The notes below the pieces were generated by a model, which was not told the origin of the DNA, made no database searches, and was given only the letters and a program-made list of their open reading frames with translations. From Chloroflexi bacterium RBG_16_72_14 (lineage in GTDB: Bacteria > Chloroflexota > Limnocylindria > Limnocylindrales > CSP1-4), in the NCBI GenBank assembly GCA_001797035.1, contig MGOE01000071.1, positions 59,501-68,428 on the forward strand: a stretch of 8,928 nt of DNA. Direction: 5' to 3'. Positions 1 through 6,326 of the stretch are shown here, one piece after another; position 1 is the stretch's first letter; every line of letters begins with the position of its first letter. Both the position numbers and the translations under genes were made by a program.

Positions 1-440
1 CATGCCCAAGGGTCGCGCCAGTGCACCTCCCCGTCCTGCGCCGTCTCGTACCAGCGGGCGTCCGCCTCCAGGACGGGGCCCGTCCGCGTCCAGCGGTCGA
101 GGTCGTCCGAGTGTGCGAAGCCGATCCGCTGCACACGGCCCCGCTCCGCGTGCGAGACGCCCGAGTAGGCCATCAGCCACCGCGACCCGTCGCGGATCAC
201 GCTGCCGGTCCACGTCGCGAGGTCGTCGAAGGCACCGGGCTCGCCCGCTTCGAGCACCGGCGGCCGCTCGTCCCAGGTCCGCAGGTCGCGCGACACCGCG
301 TGCCCGATGGTCGCCCGGACGTGCCGCAGGCCCGGGTCGCCCACGGCGCGCGGCGCCTTGAGAAAGAACACGTGGACGAGATCACCGTCGGCGGCGTACC
401 ACGAATCCCAGATCCAGGCGTCGGCCAGTGAAAGCGTCAC
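1..440 (-). CDS. Glycoside hydrolase, GH32/GH43-like five-bladed propeller (3' end outside window)
   Basis: The visible 146 residues read as the start of a secretion-signal-free glycosidase of the GH32/GH43/GH68 fold group, which cleaves fructosides or related glycosides. Seen: the first-blade motif AWIWDSW at residues 8-14, with D12 the likely catalytic aspartate; HVFFLKAP at 23-30; GHAVSRDLRTW at 46-56; WTGSV at 77-81; and WRDP at 141-144, matching the RDP transition-state motif of GH32. The general-acid glutamate would lie beyond the left edge. I chose the GTG at 440 because homologues normally begin just before the W-x-W-D motif and GGGGG lies about eight bases upstream. An in-frame ATG at 530 would add a 30-residue Arg/Gly-rich leader overlapping a stem-loop, which looks non-coding. 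It is the last gene seen in the transport operon and probably cuts the imported sugar in the cytoplasm. Substrate is not determinable. Confidence 0.75.
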   Translation of the reverse strand, partial: MTLSLADAWIWDSWYAADGDLVHVFFLKAPRAVGDPGLRHVRATIGHAVSRDLRTWDERPPVLEAGEPGAFDDLATWTGSVIRDGSRWLMAYSGVSHAERGRVQRIGFAHSDDLDRWTRTGPVLEADARWYETAQDGEVHWRDPWA

Positions 441-495
441 CGGTCGGCCCCCAGCGGCGTCGCGGCCGCCGCGGCACGCGGCGACCCGGCCACCG

Positions 496-521
496 CGGCG
501 GACCCGCTGACCGGTCCGCCG
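496..521 (-). other. Intercistronic stem-loop between second permease and hydrolase genes
   Basis: The two 9-base arms, CGGCGGACC (496-504) and GGTCCGCCG (513-521), are perfect reverse complements separated by eight bases. The structure starts about 25 bases after the permease stop codon. It has no following U-run, so it is not a classic terminator. It could be an mRNA-stability or partial-attenuation element that separates hydrolase output from transporter output (inference). In such GC-rich DNA a chance 9-base dyad is possible. Confidence 0.45.
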
Positions 522-546
522 ACGGCGCATGAGGCGCGGTGAGGCA

Positions 547-1371
547 TCAGCCCTTCAGGCCGGTCTGGGCGATGCTCGCCACGAAGCGGCGCTGGAAGAT
601 CAGGAACATGATGATCGGCGGGATGCTGGCCAGCACGATCCCGGCCATCAGGTACGCGATCGTGGGCGTCGAGACCTGCGCTCCGCGGTTCAGGAAGTTG
701 AGCCCGACCTGGAGCGTCCACATCTCGCTCGAGGTCGTGAACACGAGCGGCTTGAGCAAGCCGCTCCACTCCGCGAGCCAGGTGAGGATGAACACGGTCG
801 CGACGGCCGGCCCCGCGAGCGGCAGCATCAGCGACCAGAAGGTGCGGAGGTATCCCGCGCCATCGAGGTACATCGATTCCTCGAGCTCGCGCGGGATGGT
901 GACGAAGAACTGGCGGAACAGGAAGATCGCGAACGGGTTGGCGAGGCTGGGGACGATCAGCGCCCACCAGGTGTTGATCCAGCCGAGCTTGGCGAGCATG
1001 AGGTACAGCGGGACGAACAGCAGCTCGAACGGGATGATCAGGGTCGCGAGGAAGATCACGAACACGAGGTCGCGGCCCGCGAACCTGAGGCGCGCGAACG
1101 CGTAGCCCGCCAGGGCGGCGATGATGATCTGCCCGAACGTGACCGCGAAGGTCATGACCAGGGAGTTGAAGGTCATGCGCGGGATGTCGATGACCTTCAT
1201 CGCCTCCGCGAAGTTCCCCCACTGCGGCACGGACGGGAAGATCGCGGCCGGCTGCGTCAGGGCTTCCTGGTTCGTCTTGAGGGCACCCCCGATCAGGTAC
1301 ACGAACGGGAACAGGAAGATGACCGTGAGGATGATCAGGAGGATGAGCGTGAGTCCGTGGCGCGGCTTCAT
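547..1371 (-). CDS. Carbohydrate ABC transporter permease, MalG type (CUT1)
   Basis: Inner-membrane permease subunit of a binding-protein-dependent sugar importer; it pairs with the MalF-type subunit encoded just upstream. The 274-residue protein has the usual family length and about six hydrophobic segments (roughly residues 8-30, 68-94, 102-127, 134-157, 185-205 and 238-259). The cytoplasmic EAA loop that contacts the ATPase is at residues 163-186, seen as LEESMYLDGAGYLRTFWSLM followed by LPLAGPA. The C-terminus ends in GLKG, close to the GAVKG-type ends common in this family. A GGGAGA ribosome site lies about nine bases before the ATG, and the gap to the preceding permease gene is only 15 bases, so the two are surely co-transcribed and probably translated together. 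Sugar specificity cannot be read from the sequence. Confidence 0.95.
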   Translation of the reverse strand: MKPRHGLTLILLIILTVIFLFPFVYLIGGALKTNQEALTQPAAIFPSVPQWGNFAEAMKVIDIPRMTFNSLVMTFAVTFGQIIIAALAGYAFARLRFAGRDLVFVIFLATLIIPFELLFVPLYLMLAKLGWINTWWALIVPSLANPFAIFLFRQFFVTIPRELEESMYLDGAGYLRTFWSLMLPLAGPAVATVFILTWLAEWSGLLKPLVFTTSSEMWTLQVGLNFLNRGAQVSTPTIAYLMAGIVLASIPPIIMFLIFQRRFVASIAQTGLKG

Positions 1372-1386
1372 GACACCGTCTCCCGG

Positions 1387-2268
1387 TCAGTAGTAGGTGG
1401 CGCGCCGCGACTGGGCCAGGAACTGGACCAGGGTGAGCGCGAGGACTCCGACCAGGAGGACTGTCCCCGCTGCCGAGGCGATGCCCACCGTGTCGGGGAA
1501 CTTGTCGAACAGGTAGTACACGAGCGTCGTCGTGCCGCCCGCAGGCCCGCCCTGGGTCATGACGAAGATCGGCTCGAAGCCGCGGACGGTGAAGATGACC
1601 GTGGTGACGACCAGGAGGAAGGTGGTGGGTGCCAGGAGCGGCCAGGTGAGGAAGCGGAACTCCTGCCACTGGGTCCGCACGCCGTCGATCGCGGCGGCCT
1701 CGGTCCACTCCTTGTTGATGCCCTGGAGACCCGCCAGGTACACGATCATGCAGTAGCCGGCGGACTTCCAGGTGTTCATCAGCGTGATCATCACCATCGC
1801 CCAGCCGGCGTCGGTGGTCTGCCACCGGGGGAACTCCAGCCCGACGCTCGCCAGCAGCCTGGGAAAGAAGCCCTCGATCGGCGTGGTGGCGAACATCCAG
1901 GTGAACAGGATCCCCGCGGCCACGAACGAGATGGCGAGCGGGATGAAGAAGATCGTCCGGAAGCCCTCGCGGGCCAGGACCTTCTTGTTGACCAGGATCG
2001 CGAGGAACAGCCCGAGCCCGATCTGGGAGGGCACTGCCAGCACGAGGTAGAAGATCGTGTTGACGATGGACCGCCAGAACCGGTCGTCGTTGGCCAGGTA
2101 GACGAAGTTGTCGAGGCCGACGAACGTCGGGGCCCCGAGCAGCCCCCACTTGTGGAGGCTGATATAGAGCATGAATCCGATCGGGAGGACCAGGAAGACC
2201 GCGACCAGGATCAGCGCCGGGCTGATGAACGCGTACCCCCAGCCTGCCGCGTGGAGCCTCTCACGCAT
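1387..2268 (-). CDS. Carbohydrate ABC transporter permease, MalF/UgpA type (CUT1)
   Basis: Inner-membrane partner of the MalG-type permease. The protein has 293 residues from the chosen start, six predicted membrane spans and no large periplasmic insertion, so it resembles the short UgpA/LacF-type proteins rather than E. coli MalF. The EAA loop is EAAAIDGVRTQWQEFRFLTW followed by PLLAPT, at about residues 190-215. The family signature FVMTQGGPAGGTTTLVYYLF follows at about 235-254. Two adjacent ATG codons occur at 2271 and 2268. GGAGG lies three bases before the first and six before the second, so I prefer 2268; the alternative adds a single methionine. It follows the binding-protein gene after 72 bases that contain a strong stem-loop. 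Confidence 0.95.
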   Translation of the reverse strand: MRERLHAAGWGYAFISPALILVAVFLVLPIGFMLYISLHKWGLLGAPTFVGLDNFVYLANDDRFWRSIVNTIFYLVLAVPSQIGLGLFLAILVNKKVLAREGFRTIFFIPLAISFVAAGILFTWMFATTPIEGFFPRLLASVGLEFPRWQTTDAGWAMVMITLMNTWKSAGYCMIVYLAGLQGINKEWTEAAAIDGVRTQWQEFRFLTWPLLAPTTFLLVVTTVIFTVRGFEPIFVMTQGGPAGGTTTLVYYLFDKFPDTVGIASAAGTVLLVGVLALTLVQFLAQSRRATYY

Positions 2269-2295
2269 CATGAGCCTCCAGGGATGGAGAGAAGA

Positions 2296-2325
2296 GGGGG
2301 TCCCCGGCGTGCGTGGGGGACCCCC
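2296..2325 (-). other. Perfect 10-bp stem-loop between binding-protein and permease genes
   Basis: GGGGGTCCCC (2296-2305) and GGGGACCCCC (2316-2325) are exact reverse complements around a ten-base loop, sitting 15 bases after the binding-protein stop codon. On the transcribed strand the stem is followed by a pyrimidine-rich stretch (TCTTCTCTCC) rather than a pure U-run. Sugar transport operons often carry such a structure after the binding-protein gene, where it protects the upstream message and lets only part of transcription continue, giving an excess of binding protein over permease. That role here is inferred. Confidence 0.75.
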
Positions 2326-2340
2326 GTGGCCGATCGCTGG

Positions 2341-3681
2341 CTACTGCGCGAGGAGCGCGTCCACTTCCTGCTGGAGCTGCGTGAACCGCTCGGTAACGTC
2401 GGCGTTGTTGAGCATCACGTCGTCCCAGGCCTCCTTGAACATCGGGTCGCCGATCTGCCCGAACTCCGGGATCGGCGGGCGGGCGACACCGTACGGAGTC
2501 TGGTTGACATAGGCGGCCCAGGCGGGGTTGTCGGCCAGCCACTTCTTGTACTCGGCGTTCTCGGCCGCTGACTTGGTGACCGGCAGGTTGCCGGACACGG
2601 TCTGGAAGCCGACCTGGAACTCATCGCTCAGCATGTACTCGCCGAAGGCGAAGGCGCAGGCCTCCTGCTCGGGCGTTCCCTTGCCGATGTACAGCTGGTC
2701 GCCGCCGAGGTTCGCTGCAGGCTTCACGTCGCGGGGATAGGGGACGATCGTCCAGTTGAAGGTGAGCTCCTTGAGGCCCGCGTAGTTCCAGGGGCCGTTG
2801 GCCTGGATGGCGACCTTCTGGCCGAAGAACGGGGCCGGGTCCCAACCCTGGGTGGTGGTGATCGCCTGGCCGTTGCTCAGGATGTCCTTCTGGAACTGGA
2901 CGGCCTTGATGGAGGCCGGGCTGTCGAGGTCGGCGAGGCCGGAGGTGTCGCCGCCCGCCGAGGCGTACCAAGTGTGGTAGGTCCAGAAGTCCCAGCCGGA
3001 GCTGGTGGTCACGAGGAAGCCCTTGACATCGCCTTGCGTGAGCTTCACGACCGCGTCGGCGAACTCCTCCCAGGTCCAGGTCTGTTCGGGATCCTGCGAC
3101 GGGACGGGCACGCCCGCCTTCTCGAACAGGTCGGCGTTGATCCACATTGCGGTCGCGTTCGTCATCCACGGCAGGCTGCGGACCTTGCCGTCGTACGAGG
3201 ACACGTCGAGGACCGCCGGGATGATGTTGTCCTTGATCTCGGGCTTGCTGCTGAGCCAGCCGTCTACATCGGCCAGCACGTCGGCCTCGACGTAGGCGCC
3301 GGTCTCGGAGCTGGCCAGCCACCACATGTGCGGGCGGTTGGGGTCGTTCTGGTCGAGCGCGAGGCCCGTGCGGATGAGGCTCGCGTCCTCGACGCCCAGC
3401 TGGCGCGGGACGACGACGCACTCCGGATGCATGGCCGCGAAGGCAGGCACCAGCGTGTTGTTGAAGTAGTTCTCGGTCGCGCCTGCGGGGATCGTGTGCC
3501 ACAGGTTCACCCGGGCTGCGCCGGGTGCGACGGACGGCTGTGGGGTGACCGGGCCGGCGGGCGACGACGAGGCGTCACTCCCGGCGGGGCTGGAGGCAGC
3601 GGGGCTCGCGCAGGCGCTCACGGCGATCGATACCGCCGCTGCCAGGGCGAGGATCGACCAGCCATGCGATAGGCGGTTCAT
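2341..3681 (-). CDS. Extracellular sugar-binding lipoprotein of ABC transporter
   Basis: Membrane-anchored solute-binding protein of 446 residues that captures the sugar outside the cell and delivers it to the two permeases. Residues 1-24 form a lipoprotein signal: MNRLSHG, a hydrophobic stretch, then the lipobox VSAC with C24 as the lipidated residue. A Ser/Ala/Pro-rich flexible linker runs to about residue 57. The mature fold starts at RVNLWHTIPAGATENYF, typical of family-1 binding proteins, and includes SLPWMTNATAMWINADLFEK (169-188), a segment characteristic of CUT1 binding proteins. Several exposed tryptophans (W119, W120, W171) would suit stacking on sugar rings. The open frame runs upstream to 3939, but only the ATG at 3681 gives a signal peptide. 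It also has a GGAGGAG ribosome site about eleven bases before it. First gene of the operon. Confidence 0.95.
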   Translation of the reverse strand: MNRLSHGWSILALAAAVSIAVSACASPAASSPAGSDASSSPAGPVTPQPSVAPGAARVNLWHTIPAGATENYFNNTLVPAFAAMHPECVVVPRQLGVEDASLIRTGLALDQNDPNRPHMWWLASSETGAYVEADVLADVDGWLSSKPEIKDNIIPAVLDVSSYDGKVRSLPWMTNATAMWINADLFEKAGVPVPSQDPEQTWTWEEFADAVVKLTQGDVKGFLVTTSSGWDFWTYHTWYASAGGDTSGLADLDSPASIKAVQFQKDILSNGQAITTTQGWDPAPFFGQKVAIQANGPWNYAGLKELTFNWTIVPYPRDVKPAANLGGDQLYIGKGTPEQEACAFAFGEYMLSDEFQVGFQTVSGNLPVTKSAAENAEYKKWLADNPAWAAYVNQTPYGVARPPIPEFGQIGDPMFKEAWDDVMLNNADVTERFTQLQQEVDALLAQ

Positions 3682-3812
3682 GGGGTCTGTGTCTCCTCCA
3701 ACTCCGACGAGCACGCCATCCGGATCGCCGCGACGGCTGCCCGCCGGACCAGCTCCCGGGAGCCCTGCCGCGACACCTGGTGCTGCCGCCGCCGTTCCCG
3801 CTCTGCAAGGGT

Positions 3813-3828
3813 GTGGAACCGGTTCCAC
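3813..3828. promoter_or_regulatory. Operator 1, perfect LacI-family palindrome
   Basis: GTGGAACCGGTTCCAC is a perfect 16-base inverted repeat with a central CpG, the form expected for LacI/GalR-type dimers, whose hinge-helix leucine wedges into the central CpG step. It lies 27 bases downstream of a leftward TTGACA, so it would cover the start point of the transport operon, a classic repression position. The adjacent divergent repressor is the obvious ligand. Confidence 0.8.
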
Positions 3829-3832
3829 GCTT

Positions 3833-3861
3833 CCTTGGCCCAAGGCTAGCAGCCGTGTCAA
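3833..3861 (-). promoter_or_regulatory. Putative promoter of the transport operon
   Basis: Read leftward, 3861-3856 is an exact TTGACA -35 hexamer. At a 17-base spacing the -10 position (3838-3833) reads CCAAGG, a poor match to TATAAT, so the -35 is strong and the -10 weak. Transcription would begin near 3826, inside operator 1. The combination of a good -35 with an overlapping operator supports a regulated promoter; the exact start is uncertain. Confidence 0.45.
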
Positions 3862-3938
3862 TACCTGCCGCCATCGTGTTCCGTGCGCACCGGTCCGCAT
3901 TGACCCCGGGTGCACAACGACGCAGCAGTCGTGCGTCA

Positions 3939-3952
3939 TGGAACCGATTCCG
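3939..3952. promoter_or_regulatory. Operator 2, imperfect LacI-family site before the repressor gene
   Basis: TGGAACCGATTCCG matches the core of operator 1 (TGGAACCGGTTCCA) at 12 of 14 positions and keeps the central CpG. It lies 42 bases before the repressor start codon, where it would overlap the -35 region of that gene, consistent with auto-repression. Its centre is 125 bases from that of operator 1, close to a whole number of helical turns. Confidence 0.65.
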
Positions 3953-3993
3953 CGGCGTCCGTTATGCTACGTGGAACGCGCACGGGAGGACGC

Positions 3994-5016
3994 ATGCCGG
4001 TCACCATCGGGGACGTCGCCAGGAAGGCCGGGGTCGGCCGCGGCACGGTGAGCCGCGTCCTCAACAACCGGCCCAACGTGGATCCGGACACCCGCGCCCG
4101 GGTCCAGGCGGTGATCGATGAGCTGGACTTCGTTCCCAGCACGACTGCACGGCGGCTGTCCCTCGGCCGCTCGCAGACGGTCGCCGTCGTCGTCCCCTTC
4201 CTCACCCGGCCGTCCGTCGTGGAGCGGCTCCGGGGCATCGAGTCGGGGCTCGTGGCCGCCGGCCTGGACATGATTGCGATGAACGTCGAGTCGGCTGCGC
4301 GCCGCGACGCCATCCTGCACGACATCGCCCGCCCGGAGCGGATCGACGGGTTGCTCCTCGTCTCGATCGCCCCGCACGAGGAGGAGCTCGCCCGGATCCA
4401 GGGCACCGGCCTGCCGGTCGTGCTGGTCGATGCCCACCATCGACGCGTGCCGCGGGTGGTGACCGACGACGTCGGCGGTGGGCGCCTGGCGGCGAGCCAC
4501 CTGCTGGCGCTGGGACACCGGCGGATCGGGTTCGTCGGCGACGTGCCGAAGCCCGGCTTCGGCTTCGCGTCCAGCCGGCTTCGCTTCCGCGGCGTGGAGC
4601 AGGCGCTGCGCGCCGAGGGACTGGCGATCCGCGGCGAGCACCTGGGGCTGGCCGAGCACTCCCGGCCCAATGCCCGGGCCTCGGCCGAGGCGATCCTGGA
4701 GCAGACCGGTCGGCCGACGGCGATCGTTGCCGCGAGCGACACGGAGGCGCTCGGGGTGCTCGAGGCGGCGGCGGCCCTCGGGCTGGCCGTTCCGGACGAC
4801 CTGTCGGTCATCGGCTACGACGACGTGGAGGCCGCCGACTTCGTGGGCCTGACGACCATCCACCAGCCGCTGGCCGAGACCGGCGAGCGCGCCGTCGCCC
4901 GCCTGGTCAGCCTGATCGCCGGTCGCGAGGATGGCCCGCTGCGCGAGGTCCTTCCCGTCATGCTCGTCGTTCGACGGACCACCGGCCCCGCCCCGGCGCC
5001 GGATCCCTCGCCCTAG
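3994..5016 (+). CDS. LacI-family transcriptional repressor
   Basis: A 340-residue DNA-binding regulator with the standard LacI/GalR layout. The helix-turn-helix is at residues 4-25, seen as TIGDVARKAGVGRGTVSRVL, followed by NNRPNVDPDTRARV. The hinge helix lies around 48-58 (PSTTARRLSLG), with L55 the likely minor-groove residue. A periplasmic-binding-protein-like sensor domain runs from about residue 61 to the end, including FVGD (180-183), AIVAASDTEALGVL (243-256), SVIGYDDVE (271-279) and TTIHQPLAETGERAV (287-301). The start at 3994 begins the HTH directly and is preceded by GGGAGGA. An in-frame ATG at 3964 lacks a ribosome site and would overlap the likely -10. It is divergent from the sugar operon, whose control region carries matching operators, so it most likely represses the operon and itself until the sugar or a derivative binds. 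The inducer is unknown. Confidence 0.96.
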   Translation: MPVTIGDVARKAGVGRGTVSRVLNNRPNVDPDTRARVQAVIDELDFVPSTTARRLSLGRSQTVAVVVPFLTRPSVVERLRGIESGLVAAGLDMIAMNVESAARRDAILHDIARPERIDGLLLVSIAPHEEELARIQGTGLPVVLVDAHHRRVPRVVTDDVGGGRLAASHLLALGHRRIGFVGDVPKPGFGFASSRLRFRGVEQALRAEGLAIRGEHLGLAEHSRPNARASAEAILEQTGRPTAIVAASDTEALGVLEAAAALGLAVPDDLSVIGYDDVEAADFVGLTTIHQPLAETGERAVARLVSLIAGREDGPLREVLPVMLVVRRTTGPAPAPDPSP

Positions 5017-6239
5017 AAGAAGGTCGAGCACCAAGGCTCGTCGGCGGTCCGGAACAGCGCGTCCGCAGTCGCCATCGCGCCGGGGCGGTGCTCGTCGGCG
5101 CCCATGCCGATCACCACGTCGCGCAGCCGGGTCCCGCCGAGATACGCGGCGCCCAGCGCCGACACCGGCAGCGTGAGCTCGGCGGACCGGTCCGTGGGGC
5201 GACACGTCGTCCCGCCCGGCGACGCCTCGAGGGCGAGCCGGAGCGGCGCGCGGAGCTCGTCGTCCACGACCTCCAGCACGAGGCCGCCCTCGCGCTCGTA
5301 GGTCCGGGCCTCGAGCGCCCGAGCGACGTCGAACAGGCGCACCCACAGCCCCTCGCCGACCTCGGACACCATCGCGGCCCGATGGTTGGTCAGCAGCCAC
5401 GGCAGGCCCTCCGACGGGCTGCGCCCCTCCGCGATGACCGTGGACACGAGGTCCGTCTCGGCCAGGAACCGCCACAGCGCGTGGTAGGCCTCGTGGGTCA
5501 GCACGTGCAGCTCGTTGAGCTTGATCCGGCCCCGGGGCTGGCGCTGCTCGAACTTGCCCTCGGGCTGGTAGCGGGCGTAGCCGTCCACGGTGCCCGCAGC
5601 GTCGCGATGGAGGGCGAGGAGCCCCTTCCACGTCTCGCCCCACGGCGATTCGATGAGGCCCAGCTCGTCGTCCCAGCGGAGCGGGCGGCGGCGGATCTCG
5701 CCCGGCTGGCGGGCGCGCCATGCCTCGAACACGGCCTCGACCGTGTCCCGCACGGCCTTGTCCGGCACCACCAGCTCCACGCCGGACACGGGGTCGCCGT
5801 GGAACGAGGTCGCCAGCGCGTCCAGCGTCCAGGTCGCCACGCGGCAGGCAGGCCCGTAGCCGAACCGTCCGTAGATCCCGTACTCGGACGCGTACAGCAG
5901 CCCGACCGCCTCGCCTCGCGCGCGGATCGCCGCGTGCTCGGCGGCCGTCATGCCCCGCAGGATCCCCCGTCGGCGATGGGTCGGCAGGACCGTGACCGCC
6001 GCGACCGCCGAGGCCGGCAGGCGGACCCCGCCCGGGACCGTCAGCTCCGTCGCCCATGAGCGGAAGGTCCCGCACACGCGCCCACGGTCGAAGGCCGCCC
6101 ACGTCCGCCCGGGCTCCCACCAGGGCTTGACGGCCTCGGCCACCCGGGCGACGTCCGGGCGCTCGAGGAACGCCGCGCTCAGCGCCTCGACGAAGGCCGG
6201 GTACTCCTCGGGGTGCGCGTTCCGGATCTCGATGGTCAT
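5013..6239 (-). CDS. Eis-family GNAT N-acetyltransferase
   Basis: A 408-residue acetyl-CoA-dependent N-acetyltransferase built like mycobacterial Eis: N-terminal GNAT domain (about 1-135), a second GNAT-like domain (about 150-295, including LNELHVLTHEAYHALWRFLA at 241-260) and a C-terminal SCP2-like domain (about 300-408). Seen: the acetyl-CoA loop VTVLPTHRRRGILRG at 82-96; GIYGRFGYGPA at 121-131, where Y123 matches the general-acid tyrosine of Eis (Y126); and a C-terminal phenylalanine (STFF), as in Eis, whose terminal carboxylate serves as base. Known members acetylate amines of aminoglycosides, lysines or peptides; the natural substrate here is unknown. The open frame continues far upstream, but the ATG at 6239 starts the conserved fold (MTIEIRNA). 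A GGAGGT lies about eleven bases before it, rather far. It stands alone on its strand and converges on the repressor gene. Confidence 0.93.
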   Translation of the reverse strand: MTIEIRNAHPEEYPAFVEALSAAFLERPDVARVAEAVKPWWEPGRTWAAFDRGRVCGTFRSWATELTVPGGVRLPASAVAAVTVLPTHRRRGILRGMTAAEHAAIRARGEAVGLLYASEYGIYGRFGYGPACRVATWTLDALATSFHGDPVSGVELVVPDKAVRDTVEAVFEAWRARQPGEIRRRPLRWDDELGLIESPWGETWKGLLALHRDAAGTVDGYARYQPEGKFEQRQPRGRIKLNELHVLTHEAYHALWRFLAETDLVSTVIAEGRSPSEGLPWLLTNHRAAMVSEVGEGLWVRLFDVARALEARTYEREGGLVLEVVDDELRAPLRLALEASPGGTTCRPTDRSAELTLPVSALGAAYLGGTRLRDVVIGMGADEHRPGAMATADALFRTADEPWCSTFF

Positions 6240-6326
6240 CGGCCGAGGGTACCTCCGCAACAGGGGCCGTGACACGGCCGGGTATCGTGGTGCCAGCCAC
6301 CTGCCCCGCGAGCAGGGAGGATGCCG
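6240..6326. promoter_or_regulatory. Divergent gap with 15-base dyad and promoter-like GGTATCGT
   Basis: Between the leftward acetyltransferase and the rightward sulfotransferase remnant lies GGCCGTGACACGGCC (6265-6279), a dyad with 7-base arms and a single central base, suited to a dimeric regulator. Next to it is GGTATCGT (6281-6288), whose TATCGT resembles a -10 hexamer; the same octamer recurs before the intact sulfotransferase gene. A GGGAGG ribosome site (6315-6320) precedes the remnant's ATG at 6327. No clear -35 is visible. Role inferred. Confidence 0.4.

Larger units (their letters stand above)
3682..3993. promoter_or_regulatory. Divergent regulatory region between transport operon and lacI-type gene
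   Basis: This 312-base gap holds no credible gene. It contains the leader of the leftward operon (about 145 bases if transcription starts near 3826), the leftward promoter, two LacI-type operators (listed separately) and the rightward promoter of the repressor gene. A 12-base palindrome GCTCCCGGGAGC (3752-3763) lies in the operon leader; it may fold in the RNA, with no known role. For the repressor, TATGCT at 3963-3968 is a possible -10 element placing the start near 3975. No convincing -35 is visible, and operator 2 would cover that position. Confidence 0.7.

Noticed and set aside
437..2149. A 570-codon minus-strand frame spanning both permease genes
   Set aside because: It is a shifted frame of the real permeases, rich in Arg, Pro and His, with no membrane segments of its own.
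529..2571. A 680-codon open frame on the plus strand opposite the permease and binding-protein genes
   Set aside because: Its translation is a Glu/Arg/Asp/Gln-rich string without domain motifs and it lies exactly antisense to three well-supported genes. GC-rich codon bias creates such shadows.
3752..3763. GCTCCCGGGAGC palindrome in the operon leader as a third repressor site
   Set aside because: It shares no sequence with the TGGAACC half-site, and GC-rich 12-base palindromes are easily produced by chance. It is noted only as a possible RNA fold.
3682..3939. N-terminal extension of the binding-protein gene up to 3939
   Set aside because: It would put 86 residues before a clear lipoprotein signal peptide and would cover the operator and promoter. 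The ATG at 3681 has a good ribosome site.
3910..3993. Longer starts (3910 GTG, 3964 ATG) for the repressor gene
   Set aside because: They add residues before a canonical N-terminal helix-turn-helix, lack ribosome sites and overlap the operator and likely -10.
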